A DNA stretch of 64,000 nucleotides from Mycteria americana. Taxonomy: Eukaryota > Chordata > Aves > Ciconiiformes > Ciconiidae. The stretch is taken from assembly GCF_035582795.1 (NCBI RefSeq), contig NC_134368.1:42213501-42277500 (forward strand). The letters run 5' to 3'. The notes beneath the pieces were generated by a model. It was not told where the DNA came from. It did no database searches and saw nothing but the letters and a program-made list of their open reading frames with translations. Below, in pieces: positions 40,001 through 53,139 of the stretch (position 1 is its first letter; every line of letters starts with the position of its first letter). The translations under genes and the position numbers were made by a program.

Positions 40001-43000
40001 CCCATACTTAGACTGAGGAGTGATTCCAAGCTATAGCAAGACTCAAAAATAATTTGGTCTTTTCTATGGTTAACAAGAGTTTCAAGAATTATTATGTATA
40101 AAACCCACTGTTTTTTCAAAGAAGTTTTGCATCTCCTTTTTTTTTTTAGTTTAATCTTAATTTTTTAAACTAAAGCACTAGGCTCAGGGCAGGGACAATA
40201 AACCTGCTTTTGTGCAGCTTGTTCTAACCACTTTAAAGAGCTGATCAGATGCAGTAGTTATTTTCTCTGGTTTCAAAAATAATTTTTGGCCTGCTATAAC
40301 TATAGAAGACATTTTCAGGCTTCTTCTGTGTGTTGTGAAAAGACTGGTGTCTTGGCCCCTGACTGGCTTCACTGCTGTTGTCAAAATACAGAGAATGGAG
40401 AAGTCTGGTGTCTGGGTGCAGATACATCTTAATTTTGCCAGGACTGTCTCTTCTATTCATTATAATGCCACATATTTTACCTTTGAAATTCTGAGTACAT
40501 TCCAATTTATAGCTATGTGAAAAGTTTTCTATAAATAAAGAGAAGTTACTTGTAGCGATAAAATATTTGCTTATACCGCCCCGATATAAAGTATTTGCTT
40601 TCCTTTCTGCCCCTGTCAGATTCCTGTTAGACATTATGAGCCCATGTTTCAGCTTAATCTGAGATTGTGCCCGAGATGCACCATGGCTTGTGAGGCAACA
40701 AGGCTTTAGCATCAAAGCCAGGGACGGTGGAGGTGCCTTGTCAGTGCCATGCTGCGGCTTGTCCTTGCAGGGAGAGGCAGGGATGGCCACAGCAGGGATG
40801 GGGAGAGCTTTGAGGGCTTTCAAAACCAGTTCCCATGCTTGGGACATCCCCAGTCCCCACAGAATTGATCGGAGGAAGCTGAATGCAGAGCACCTGAGTA
40901 TTTCACAGCCCTAAAAAATGCTGCTGCAAAAGTGTCTTGGGTTTGTGTTTTGAAAATAATGTCACCTTGCTTTACACACAGACTTGCTGTAGCTTCTGTT
41001 GCTGCAAATGGTGCTGTCAGTGGGGTGGGGGTCTCTGTTTAGGGCTGCACATGTCCCCGCGGTGCCTGGGTGCACACAGGCTCAGCCGAGCTCGCCTGCT
41101 TCCTCCTCTCCACCTCGTAACAGCTAAAATACTTACCTGAGGAGACTGCAAGCGACTAGCATAAGCCAAACCAAAAAGGATCAAAACTCCCATTGCCCTC
41201 AGTGGTGAACTATACACTGCTTGGGCCTTTTTTTACTCATTTGTGCAAGCTCATGCCTAACTGGCCCTTGTGGCTCCTGCTTGCCCAAGCCACTGAGGTT
41301 GCTCTGAGCTTCGTTAACCACTTGCATTTTAAAACTAAAGCCTTGAAGCCTTCCTTGTGCAGCTGGTCAGACCTGGCAGGGTTTCCCTGTAAGAGTCTCC
41401 AGCTACAACATTCTCAATCTTCACGACGGCCATTGAACACTTCACACCTCTCTGGATACAGGTGCACCGATACCAGCGCGGGTCACGCTAGCCAGCCCTG
41501 ATTGCCTGGGCTCCCCTGGCTACACACGTATGCATTTATCTGTTTTGTCTCATCTCATGCACAAGCCTTAAGGCTTTCAGATGATGGTTTTGTTCTGTGT
41601 TTGCAAGGAGGAAGTGTGCCAGGGGATACCGCTGTGCGACAATATTCCCAGACTATGTGACTGGAGTAAACTAAGAGTATGATTAACAGCAAGCAAATAG
41701 CCTTAACATGTTAAAAACAACTTTAATGATTTTCATTCTTAAACCCTGTTTTCACATTATACTTATGCGCTAAGGTTTCAGCTGAACTTGGGTTATTTAG
41801 GCATTTCTGAAAAGTCTACACTTTAATGGGTTCAAATGACTAAGTTGAAAATGAAATTTCAGTAATTAAAGTGCATGTAAGGGGAGGTGTTTCATTTAGG
41901 TTTTTGTTTGTTTGCTTTCATCTAAAGGCCTCCAGTGTTTTCGTATCTATTCTATAAACAGGATAATATAAAATCATCTAGTTACAGAAGAAATGAAAAG
42001 TTGAATGATTCGTTATATTTATATGGCCCTAAAACATGTTGCAGAATTGTATTTATTACTCAGAAAAAAAACCAAGACAATAAAATATCTTATTGAGTAG
42101 TCGATTATATGGTATTACAAAAATCTGCCTTCCCGTGGAATCCTTTGGCCTGCATATGTACAACACTATAAATCTTGCTAAATATTTGTTTCAGAAATTG
42201 TCCAGAAGGATGAACAGATTGATTTTCCAGACCTAAATCATTTCAACACCAAATAGCACTCTGGAGAATACTGTGTTTCTCTTCTTGTTGTTTGCAGACA
42301 CATTAAGATCACACACTGAGCTGCAGCAGTTCAGCTTTCTGGTCCTTTTGCTGGTTTGATAGTGACAAGATGGAAAAGACACAGCTTTGAGAGACTACCT
42401 AAATAAAAGCAGTTGATGAAGGGATAAAAACCCCATGGCAAAATTAAGGAACTAATGAATCCATTTCATTAATTGTGAACTTAGACTGAATTTCTAGCTT
42501 GTGGATTTGAATGAATTTGAAAACCTGAAGAAGGACAAAAACAAAGGGAATCTAGTAGTTTTTCATAAAATAAAATAGCTTGTAAAGGTTTTGGTTTTTT
42601 ACAAAATAAAACATTTTCCTATGTCTTTACAAAAAGTCAGCAAACCCTATATTTTTCTATTAAACTTGTCAAATTGTCAGGTCAGCATTTTGCAAAGGAA
42701 AATTTTTCAGCTATAAAAATTTTGACTTGTAAGTTGTTTATAATTCAATACCTCTATTTAATGGTGTTCTGATAAATTTCCCCAAAGCATTTGCTGCTCT
42801 GTTCTGAGCTCACTGTTTCAATTTCTATTCTATAGCTGTGATTTTAAAAATATTGTAATATATATTTCTTCAACTGAAAAGAGTACTTTTTCCAAATGCA
42901 CTGAAAGGATATTCCATGTGATATACCTTCCTGTTAAAGACAATACATACTTACAACTTGGGCACTTAATACTGTGCCTTTAATTCTCTGGTGAAAGTCT

Positions 43001-46000
43001 GATGCCATACTTTTCCCGTTTGTACTGCAGGCTCCTGCCCGAAGTAGCACGCTTGCCAAAGACGATATTCACAGATCTTTAACAGCAGAAAGAAAAAAAC
43101 CTACATTACATCAGAGCTCATTAAAAACTGAAAAGTCAGGAGTGGTTTTTCTCACTTCTGTCATTCATAACATGCATCAAATACAATCATGTGTGTGTGC
43201 ACTCATCAGTAACACTTTACAACTGCAGTTTTACCAGACTTCTAAGGCCCAGAAGTACTGATTCAGTTTAGGCTGGTTTGATGTAGGTTGATCCATTTTA
43301 ACAAATGGAGTTTTAAAATATGGGGGGCCTGATTCTGCTCCATCTCTGCCAAAGATGGGGAGTTATCTCCAGTATTGTCAAGTATGAACACATTGTACAG
43401 CTGTTTTGAGACCAGACTTAGACCCGTTATCATATCTGCTAGATTAAATTCTCCTGAAAAGCTAAATGGAAAGTTAGGGCTCAATATAAATTTTCTAGAA
43501 ATTTACATCCCTTTAATGCAGGCATCCAGCTAGATCACTATGTAAAGGACATTAATGTCTGTTTGTCTAGGTTAACATTTAGTATAAAGAAAGTGTAGTG
43601 TGAAACAACTTTTTCTTCATGGAATGAAAAGAAACCTATCCCTTCAGCTGGCAAGTCACTTCTTTGTCTTCAAAATGTTTTTGGGTTTGTTTTTTTTTTT
43701 CCTGACAGGCTCAGGTTAAGAGAATCACAGTAATAAATGCCTCAAGAGAAGTCTCCTTGCAAGTGCAGTATAGAACTTTGGAATCTATACAAAAGGGAAA
43801 AGAGAAATCTCCCAAACACAGCCACAACCTCTATCATTTACAATCTAAACCTCTTTGGATCGCAAATGAACAAATAAGCCTCTTGCATTTAGTCCCTACT
43901 TCTGAAAAAGAACTGCATCATTTAGAAAGACCCTAAAAGCCATGTGGAAAGGTAGATTTTATGCATCTTTAAAAAAAAAAAGTTCAACACCTATTTGTCA
44001 AAACTCTCATTTCCTATTAAGTAAATGACATTGAATTGTTGGTGTTACAGTGGTTTAGTGGGTTTCTCCTCTTCTAAATGAACACAACCTGCTGGATCCA
44101 GCAAATTCATTAAAAATGTGCTTTTACAGGGAAGAGGGCTTTAGGAGCTGCACAAACCCATCAGACTTTATGAGTTTTCAGACCAGTTTCATTCACAGGG
44201 TGCGAGTGAATATCTCCCAGTTCCCAGAGAGCTTCCCTTCACAAATAAAAAGAACAGAGATAAGTTGAGAGGCATGCAAGGTAAGCATAAAATATAATTA
44301 AAACATACTTGCATTCTCAGTCTATTGCAGCTGCTAATCTTACTAATTAGCAGTTCTTCCATCTATGAGTCCTCCCAGAGATCCACTCACAGGGGGTCTG
44401 AGCCTAAAATCATTCTAGTTTTCAAGGACGCCAGTGAGAAAATATTCAGATGTAATTCCATGTAAACTGAAGACCAGTAAACCTACAGTTTGAAGTGACA
44501 AAACATGTGTATACTTTAAAGCTATGAAGTTAATGGGATCCTTTACATATATGTTAAGTGCATGCTATATGCACTCGCTGGATCAACACTGGTGTTCTTT
44601 TTACATGCAGGAGGTTCAAAAACCAAGACAAGCAAAGCAGGCTGCTAAACACAGGTTTCCTCCACTTGATATCTGCAAGATACACTTCATGGCCAGAAAG
44701 TGAAAATAAAAACCGGGTAAATTCTGTGTTACTGCACTAATATCGGGCAGCTGACCATAATTTTCCACTTACATCTCAGTTCGCATAAGTGTTAAATATC
44801 AGTCCTGCTGGTGTTTTATGAACTTTACTCATAAAGATTACAGATGGTACTAAAACCAAGTCCATTGTTTGGCTGTTCTTCACACTCCTTTTCTTGTACA
44901 TGTGGGTTATACATCTGTAGGAAAAGCATGTCAAGGTAAAAAACTCTTGGCCAAAAAAACGTAGAAAACAGGTGCTTGAATATTCACACAAAGATGGGCT
45001 GAACATGTAGTACAAGATGCTCCTGAATGCTCGTGTTCCCCTCCCCCATTTCAGTCTGACATTTCTGTATTACACGAGTCCGTTGTCCTACATCAAGTCT
45101 TTCTGTGTGCAGCAGCTCTCCAGCCAGTGCCAGGAAAGCTACTGGTGAATCGCTGCCCAAATTGCCCATACCACATGATGATGGTCTTGACAACTGTTAA
45201 CTCCTTCCACACGCTTCCCCCATCACCCCAAGCTGAAGTGTCCCAGGCTCTTTTGTCTCTCTTTATGGAGACCTGTAGCAGGTTGTTCCCTTCTCATCCT
45301 CAGGATGAGTCTCCTCCGCAGGAATGCATCTGATCTAGGAAAAGTGCCTCAGCTCCTGCTAAGCATTGTGAAGGGAGGGGGCAATAAGAGAGCTTCCCCC
45401 TCCAGATCCATAGTGGATATTTCAGATACTCAATGGCCAAATTCTAAAGCTGTTTATACCCTTCTTTATGTACCAGCCTTCAAGGGCAATCACAGCACAC
45501 ACCTAGAAAAATGCAGTTATATGGGAACTCTCATACATGGGAGTTTGGCTTGTAGTTGGGATTACATGCTGTTTTGACATGTTCTGGTTAGGGGAAGTAG
45601 GCTCACTCTGCAGGGTTTTGTGCTGGCTCGGCGCTCTGCCTCCCCAGCTGTCATGTGTCTGCCATGTCCCGCCACAGTGTGCTATCCAAGGCTGCCCCTT
45701 ACGCTTTTCATGCAATAATCTTCTGTTCACATGGGGATTGCTTTCCCCTTGTCCATTCCCAGCCAGAAGTCTGGGGCACCTCTCCGATTGCTCTGCCATA
45801 CCCGCTTTTCTGGGATGGGAGCTGGGTGCAGCTCAGGCACGCACCGACGGATCTCTGTGTGGTTTCAAGAAATTTCATCCCAAGACTTTTTCACACTGTA
45901 AGTATGTTTAAGATTTCAGGAATACTTCAGTGGTTGTTAAAATCAAAGCCTTACAGATAAGAGAATGTAGATAGCCACCAGTCAAGTTAAATGCCAAACA

Positions 46001-49000
46001 CACAGAGAGGTCCACCCAGGCATTTCTGGGTACGTGGATTTATGCTTTCATACACACCTACCAAGGAATGTTTTGCATTCTCAGTTCTGAAAACCATGCC
46101 CAGCTATTTGTTTGCACGTATATGGTCATGGATCTCCTCACAGCATAAACATTTGTATTTGCAAGATGGGCCTTGGACAGTAAAAATTTTTATAGTTCAT
46201 GTCTTCTCTGTCCTAAGTTATTTAAGTTTTAAAAGTTCATGACTGTAATTTCTTAATTTTTAACTACTGTATGAATGATTTTACCACTGTAGCAAATGTT
46301 TTCAATATTTTTTTCAAACACAAAACCACTAAGCAATCTTTGTATTTACTATGCTTTGCTTTAATACATAAATCAAAAGACAATAACAAGCCTAATGTCA
46401 GAGAAAATTTTTGGCACTTCATACATTAAATAAAAGCAGCCGATAAACAGTTTAGATGAAATTATAGCTTGAAATGTAGTTCCCAAGAGGACTGTGGTTC
46501 ATAAATTGTTTTTATACTGCCTCTGTCATTGTTGATTTGAGATATGCACAAGACACCCACAATCATTACCAGTGCTACCATTACTTAACCTGCCTTTGCT
46601 CTGACTGATATTTAGACACATGGAGACTACCAACCATCTATTTCTGTGAAAAATGCGTTGTTTGGTTGTCATCACATGTGTAGCGTGTTGCCTTCTATTT
46701 GAAAGTTTGACACATAATAAAAAAATTGGAAGAAAATCAGCCTTTAAGTTTTGACCATGCCTGAATCCCAGAAGCTTCTGTAGCTACTTTGGGTATTCAA
46801 GGAGAGGGTGTTTTCCGATCAGTACAAAAGACATTTAGTATTTGATTGGTAATTGACCTAACCTCGTTGACTCACAAAGGTGAACCATTTCAAGCTCCTC
46901 AGTTCTTTATTGCATCACAGCTTTCAAATCTCTTTGAAAGACATACTTTCTTTTTCTTTTACACTCAATCTTTTTCTATAGCTAAATGTGATCACACAAA
47001 CCACTGCCTCAAAGATTCTGGTCTGGTTATTTCCAGAATATTTATATTTACTTGGAAATTAATATGCCAGTGTTCACCTTAAATATGGGAAATGGGGCAT
47101 AGTTTGTGTGGAACTAACCATTATGATCTACAGCAAGGTTCAGAGCAAGAACTTAATTTCTTGTTCACTTCTGGTGGAAGAAAGTGTTTTTCAAAATACC
47201 TGAGATTATGTAATATTGCACCTTTCACATTAAGGTCTTGGTCCTTCAAAATTGCACTCTCCACGCAAACATTTTCCTCTCATAGGAACAGAATGGTTCA
47301 TTGAGCTGTTCTCTCTGCTATTTCACCACCGAATACTTCAAAACAGAGTTAAGAGAGACCTAAGAGTTAACTCAAGCGTTCACTGTAGAAATGTTCTAAT
47401 AACAATGAATTATAAATAAAACATCCATGGAACAATCTAGCAAAATGATAAATTTATTAAGTGTACCACTGGGTTTTTTTATAGGTCACGGTACCCTCTC
47501 TACAAGCAAAGGTGGTAAGCTTCTCAAAGTGCCCTTAATCATTATGCTAACTATGTGACAGCACATTTGCTGAAAGCTATACAAATGGAGCATTGTACCT
47601 GAATGGCAACTATATGCTTTCAGCACAAACAAAACTAATAGATTTTAAGAGAGACTTTATGCCTTCACGAGCAACTAGTCTTTAAAGAGTATACATCCTT
47701 AGCACAAATCCTGATGATGAAGTATGTGCAAGCAGAGCTCTTAAAGAGTGTATATGAAAGAGAGTCTACATGGCCCAGCAGATTTCCTATTTGCTGTGCT
47801 TTCAGTTCACTCTTCTAACACCTCTACACAGAGATTTCACAGCAATACACATTCATTTGAAGAAACAAGTGGGTCTATCTGAAATAAACCATAAATATAT
47901 TCCCACTCCTCATGACATTTGTTGCCATTGTTTTGTAGGGAATGGTACAGCTAGCTGATAATACCATTTTTTTTCCTCACAACGATTTTTACTAGTAGGT
48001 GCCACTGACACTGCAGAAAAACCGTAGAAGCTGGCTGGCAGCTAGCAACCTAGATTTGTAAAGTGAGCCGTGGGCAACGGTGTGCATACAGTGCCGTGGG
48101 GCCAAACCGAGAAGTAGAAACACCTACTGAGCTCATACAAGTCATGGATTTTTCAAAGGGGAGATTCACACCAATAAATTGGGTACATAAACATAAGACA
48201 TGCAATTAGCTTAGAAAAAATTAACCAGAAGTGGAAAACACCTAACCTGGACTATTTGTCAGGGAAGGTTGACATTGCCCTTTTTTTTGTTTTATTTCTT
48301 TATTTATTTTAAGTATAACGGAAAGGCTGCTGCTTTACTTCCAATGCCATTAAAGCATATAATTCATTCCCCTAAAACCACAGACTTTTCCTTATTTTCT
48401 TTCTTTTTATTTTCCTTTTTTATTTTTTTTGAGGGGGTGGGTATAAAACTAATCATCCAGTGAAGGGTTTATCCTTTTACGATATGAGGACTTGAGCTCA
48501 CCTTTGGGCTGTGTCCAAAGAAAAAATCTACAGAGAAGCAATGTATTCCTGCACGGCCATTAAACTTGCACTAGACATTAACATTGATAACATGTTGATC
48601 TAGCTTCTGTCCTCTCTACTGCGTTCATTAAAGTGACTAACAACCTTTCCTTCATCAGATCCCACTCCTTTTTACTGAAATCCCTGCTACCTTCAATACG
48701 TGGGACCAAACTCTTCTTCTTAAACCTTTGAGCTTCTTAGAGCTTCCTTCACTCTTCTCACTCATAGCCAAGTAACTCTTCTCCTCGCTTCCTCCTCTTT
48801 TCTTTCTTGCTGCAAAAAGAGAAATCCACAATGAGATTCAGAGTGTATCCAGACCAACATTGTCTTTGGTGCTCAGGACAGGAATCAGGAGGATTTTAGC
48901 TACCTCCTATCTAAGCCAGAGATTCAGAAATCCTGCTCTTGAGCACAGCCTAACTCTGGAGGCTCCTAAATTCAACCAACACAAACTCCACTGCGGATCA

Positions 49001-52000
49001 GAGAGTTTCTCCTCAGACATGAGTTCCCCCCTTGAATGCACCCTCACTTAAACTAAGAGTGGCCGTTTGCCCTCTGCCTGGCCTTCTGGACAGAGCAATC
49101 AGTGAGGGCTGCTCAAGAACCAGGCATGAGCCTTTCCCCCTTCAAGAAGCCATCAGCATATGTACAGGAGGGGAAGAGACATCTGAATTAGACCAATAGC
49201 TCTGAGCAACTCTGCTCCTCCCCTTTCCAAGTCCCTGTCCTGCCCTGGACTTTCAAGGCTTGGTAATGCTGCTGAGACTGTGCTGTTCTCCCTTGACTCC
49301 CGCGCACTTGCAGTAGTGACAAGGTCCATCCCCAGTCTGGCAAAGGCATGGAGATATCCCAGAGGGAGCAGAGATGAGTCTGCATGCACCCAAAAAGAAT
49401 GAAGTCGGCCGGGCTGCTAAGTGGCTGTTGGGGAGGCAATAGGAGCTGATCATGAGCAGGACTGGTGCATGGGAACGAGATTAATGTAGGTGACAGGGAC
49501 ACCCCTGCCTTGCTTCTGGAGATTAAATGTGCACAAAAGTAGACATGTTTCATCTCTAAATTCTCCCCTCGGCTTTGTCATTTTTCTTGATTATTCCATT
49601 ACATTCCCAGTGATTTGTCATCCCCAGTGTTCTTTCTCCTATATGGCTTTCTTGGACAAATCCTAGCCCAGAACTCAGGCCCAATCCCTCCATCTTTCCA
49701 TGTGACCCCCTAAAGCTTTCTCCAAACCTCCTGACCTCATCTCGCTTCACTCTATACAGTAATTCACACTGAAAATTATCATGGTTACCCTCTCTGGTAA
49801 TCAGCTCTTCTAAGTTGACCGGTGTCATCTGTATGGCATTTTCTATGTTAGGTTTCTAACATCAGGCAAAGTATGCAGAGCACAACCCTGCACTGGAGTG
49901 GAGCTGAACTCCTGCATTTGACAGCATACTGCCATGGCTTAGAGCACAGTTTCCTGACAACATGAAAAAAGCCTGCTAACAGCCCACCTCAGCTCTTGAC
50001 TTAAAAGGTTAAGATTCCGTTGTTAAGATTTCTTCTCTGCACACTTAAGGATTAATTATTGCCAATGGGCTAAAAAAAATATTAGCCACAGAAGAGTTAT
50101 TCTAAATTGTTTTTTTTTTTTATGTCAGTTAATGATTTAATTTTTTCAAGGGCTTATGAGAAATGGACTGCTTATTCTGGAACAGGTATATAAAGTGACT
50201 TGCCTATATGTGGAACACACAGAAAGAAAAGACTTTTCACATAGTCCAAGTACAAACATGCCTGACCTACATTTGGTGCCTCTCTTGCTTGTTCTTCCTG
50301 TGTGAGACTTAGTGTGGCATTGCCTACTTTTATTTTTAAGATTTTTTTTTTTTAAGAAAAGCAACTGAGGAATGTAGACACATTCACAACTAAAACAACC
50401 TCTTTTTATTCTTGACTGCTTTAACTCTGTCCTCTGAGAACAGTCCCTTGAGCCAAAGTTTATAGTCAATCACCAAAAAAAAGTGGGGGGTCCATTACCT
50501 TCCCCTTTTAATTGTAGGGCAGGGGCCTTTAACTTTCCATGAGGCTTTAGTAAGAATTTCTTCTGGGCAGAATTTCCTTGAACCTGGTAATCAAGACCAC
50601 AGGATACGTGTTAATTGTCTTTGACATGCAGAATTATCTGCATTTACCCAAGCTAATAACATCACCCTAGACATACTGGTTTTTAAATACACAGTTTAAA
50701 ATAATCTATAAATTCAATTACTATTCAAATAATGCAAAGATTGACAAACACTAGAAAAGCTGGAAGAAGTGAAGAGAAATATGCAACTTTGTCCTTACTT
50801 CACCCTGTCTGAATTCTATTCCCTGCAAGCCTAACAGGGCTTGGGAAATCACTCCTGTTTATAGTTCCTGTTCTACTGAGGCACAATTACATTGATTGAA
50901 CATCAAGTTGCAGTCTTAATTTTGAATGAGCTTGCTTCTCTGGGCTAAAGTCAATAATCTTAATGATATGTACAACACTTTCGTTGCCCTGAACACATTT
51001 TTTTCTTGGTGTCTAGCTGTATAAAATGTTAGAAAGGAAAAAAAAAGAAAAGAAATGCCTTGTGGAAAAGTAAGGGTAGAAATGACTGGGTATAGTGGTT
51101 CTGAATCAAAGCATCTGTAAGCATTTTTAGAGCTTTAACAATTTTTTAAGCGTTTGTATAACTTCTACTTTGAAAGAATATCATAGCTGGTAAATGTTAA
51201 CTAGATATGAGTAATAGGTAAAACAATTTGACACAGTTCCACTTAATTTTCTCTTTATAATTTATCCACAAAACAAGATGAGATTGATTTAAACAATATT
51301 CATTGCTCAAAATTACTCAATTAATATTTTCTTAAAATTCATAATTCATTTTCTTTACCCATTACTTAGCAGGTTTTCCACAGGTAGCATTTAAAAGACA
51401 AAACTAGAAGCTAGTGTGGTTAGGCACCAATCATATTTTCATGACCAAGCTATATAATTTCATAAGAATAACATCTTTTTGTTTTCTAATTTATTCTATT
51501 TATTTGCTAAAGACATCTATTTGTCTTTGCTCCATCTCCTCATTCCCACCCAAATCTTAAGTCTTGTCTTACACTATTCTTGTGGTGCACAGGCATGAAT
51601 GTTCTGTATTTTATACCGCAATAAAGGCCTTACTTAGTAGCACTACTACGTTTTATTTGTTAAGTAGTAATAATGTGTCCTGATAAGGTGATTAAGATTT
51701 TCAGAATTAGTTTATCCTGATGTAATTTTCACATTTAGATCTAAAATGTTGTGACCATTCAATAATTCTCACTTTAAAAAGCTGTCTTTCAGCAAATATT
51801 CTTGTTTGTTAGAACATCCATTGGAACATGATAGCTCAGTGTGGAGGGTGTGTACTGGGTCTGTGTATCTCTATAGCCACAGCTTCCATCCAGAGTTAAT
51901 TGAAGGAGAATTAGCAGGCTCAATATTCATTCATGCAAACATCAAAGCAAATAATCATGAAAAAAACATTGCAATAATAGTTAAACCTTGCTAATAATTA

Positions 52001-52139
52001 TGGTGCTGCGCTGGACGGAGGACAGTACACATTGTGGTATCTTCCTTCCTGCAGTAATTCTGTGCCTCCCAAACTGAGTTGTATCATTTTACTGTGAATG
52101 GCAGCAGCTGAAAGCCTAATGAATAGATATCAAATGTGT
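37038..52139. other. AT-rich non-coding stretch
   Basis: I see no exon, RNA gene or large repeat in these 15 kb. GC-richer patches (about 40690-41110, 45120-45860, 48840-49460) have clusters of overlapping open frames on both strands but no domain I recognise. The frame 40245-40847 (minus strand, 200 codons) is unusually long and is discussed as a finding. A faint CR1-like tail may exist near 39420-39460 but cannot be supported. Confidence 0.5.
43325..43370. repeat. Possible ancient repeat end (GGCCTGATTCTGCTCC)
   Basis: GGGGCCTGATTCTGCTCCAT followed by GATGGGGAGTTATCTCC resembles the terminal part of old sauropsid palindromic repeats that begin GGCCTGATTCT. Only about 45 bp are recognisable, so the call is weak. 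Confidence 0.25.
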
Positions 52140-52142
52140 CTT

Positions 52143-52199
52143 GAAGATGACAGTATGAAGATGACAGAACAGTGTGAAGCTGAAGATAACAGAACAGTG
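52143..52199. repeat. Short imperfect tandem repeat (GAAGATGACAG units)
   Basis: GAAGATGACAGTAT (52143) is followed by GAAGATGACAGAACAGTG (52157) and GAAGATAACAGAACAGTG (52182). Unit starts are 14 and 25 bp apart. It is a small A/G-rich slippage product about 380 bp from the end of the retroviral homology. Confidence 0.7.
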
Positions 52200-52329
52200 A
52201 ATTCAAGGAAGAAGAAAGGTTTAGAAGTGAAGTAATATTTCTGAGATTTTTTTTATCAGCGAGTACCGTTTATTACCAAAAATAAGTTGATTGTAAGGTA
52301 AGAATGTGAGTGTTTTTAGGCACAAAATT

Positions 52330-52574
52330 GGAGCGTAAATAGGAAAGGATGTAATCAGGCTCTGCTGGGGTCCTGCCCTTGGGATAATCAGCCTCACCAG
52401 GAGCTGGCTTGGCTGGAGACCCCTAAGCCCTAGTGGGGATGGGTGCCCTGTCCTGCCCTGTGAGCTTTCCAGCTGTAGCTGAGCCCTGTGCTCTGATCCT
52501 TCCTCATGTTTAATTCATATCAAAAGCAGACAGACTGCCCTGACATGCCTGCCAGGGTCGTTGGTAGAGCTGTG
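52330..52574. other. Unidentified GC-richer segment at the broken end of the retrovirus
   Basis: This stretch is clearly richer in GC than the DNA to its left. It carries words such as GCTCTGCTGGGGTCCTGCCC, TGGGATAATCAGCCTCACC and CCTGTCCTGCCCTGTGAGC. It follows directly, on the minus strand, where recognisable pol-start homology stops. It may be a distal part of the same provirus joined by an internal deletion, a different repeat, or unique DNA. No coding frame of note is present. Confidence 0.4.
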
Positions 52575-52575
52575 T

Positions 52576-52654
52576 TGACCACTCTTTGGCTCTCCAGTTG
52601 ACAAATGAGCTTATGGATGGGAATCAGGGAATCTCGGTTGGTGTGATATTGCCA
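52576..52654 (-). pseudogene. Start of retroviral pol (fragment)
   Basis: After the TAG codon that ends the protease frame, the same frame stays open and reads as the beginning of a reverse-transcriptase region: residues such as TNRDSLIPIHKLI, a typical lead-in to RT. It loses recognisable similarity near 52575. None of the RT catalytic region is present. The TAG could be a decay mutation within what was one pro-pol frame, or a natural read-through site, and this cannot be told from one copy. Confidence 0.55.
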
Positions 52655-53116
52655 CTAGTGCACTGACGTGGTGGCGAATGGCACCTGTTGTTCTTCGGCC
52701 CCCAGCAGCCTCACAACAGAAGGGTCCTCTGAGAGACCTGGCAAGGTGGACAGCTGTTTAATTTCCTCTGTCTCCAAGGCAGCTATACCAAAAGCCCACC
52801 GGTACCCTTTTGGGTCCTTGACATACCCTCTCCTGAGGCAGTCTATGCCAAGGATGCACGGAGCCTCTGGGCCAGTCCCAATGGTGTGCTTTTGCCACTC
52901 ATTCCCAGTTAGGCTCACTTCAGCCTCCAGTACAGTCAGCTGTTGGGATCCCCCTGCCACTCCAGAAATACAGATGGGTTCTGCCCCTGTATAGCTTGAT
53001 GGCATCAGGGTACACTGTGCACCGGTGTCTGCTAGAGCCTTATCCTCCTGTGGGTCTGATGTGCCAGGCCATCGAATCCACACAGTCCAGTAAACCCGGT
53101 TGTCCCTTTCCTCCAC
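52655..53116 (-). pseudogene. Retroviral aspartic protease (pro), fragment with intact active-site motif
   Basis: The frame is 153 codons and opens at a GTG, with an in-frame TAG about 30 nt upstream, so no true start is implied. Residues 30-33 are DTGA, the retropepsin active-site triad plus Ala, preceded by hydrophobic residues (KALA). The second conserved element is ILGID at residues 88-92. Retropepsins cleave Gag and Gag-Pol as a homodimer during virion maturation. About 110-120 residues is usual for the domain, so it is essentially complete here. It lies between gag remnants and the start of pol, as expected. Because gag is broken and most of pol is gone, it is called a relic even though its own frame is open. 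Confidence 0.82.
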
Positions 53117-53139
53117 CTGGCTGGAGGCAGGGCCCCTCT

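Noticed and set aside
45503..45960. Overlapping frames of about 100-124 codons on both strands
   Set aside because: Three frames over the same GC-richer patch, with no domain or repeat recognised. Compositional effect is the simplest explanation.
51806..52330. Search for a 3' LTR of the retrovirus
   Set aside because: No TGTCCTGG start, TATA box block or ATTAAA/T-run arrangement like the 5' LTR occurs below 52575 in this window.
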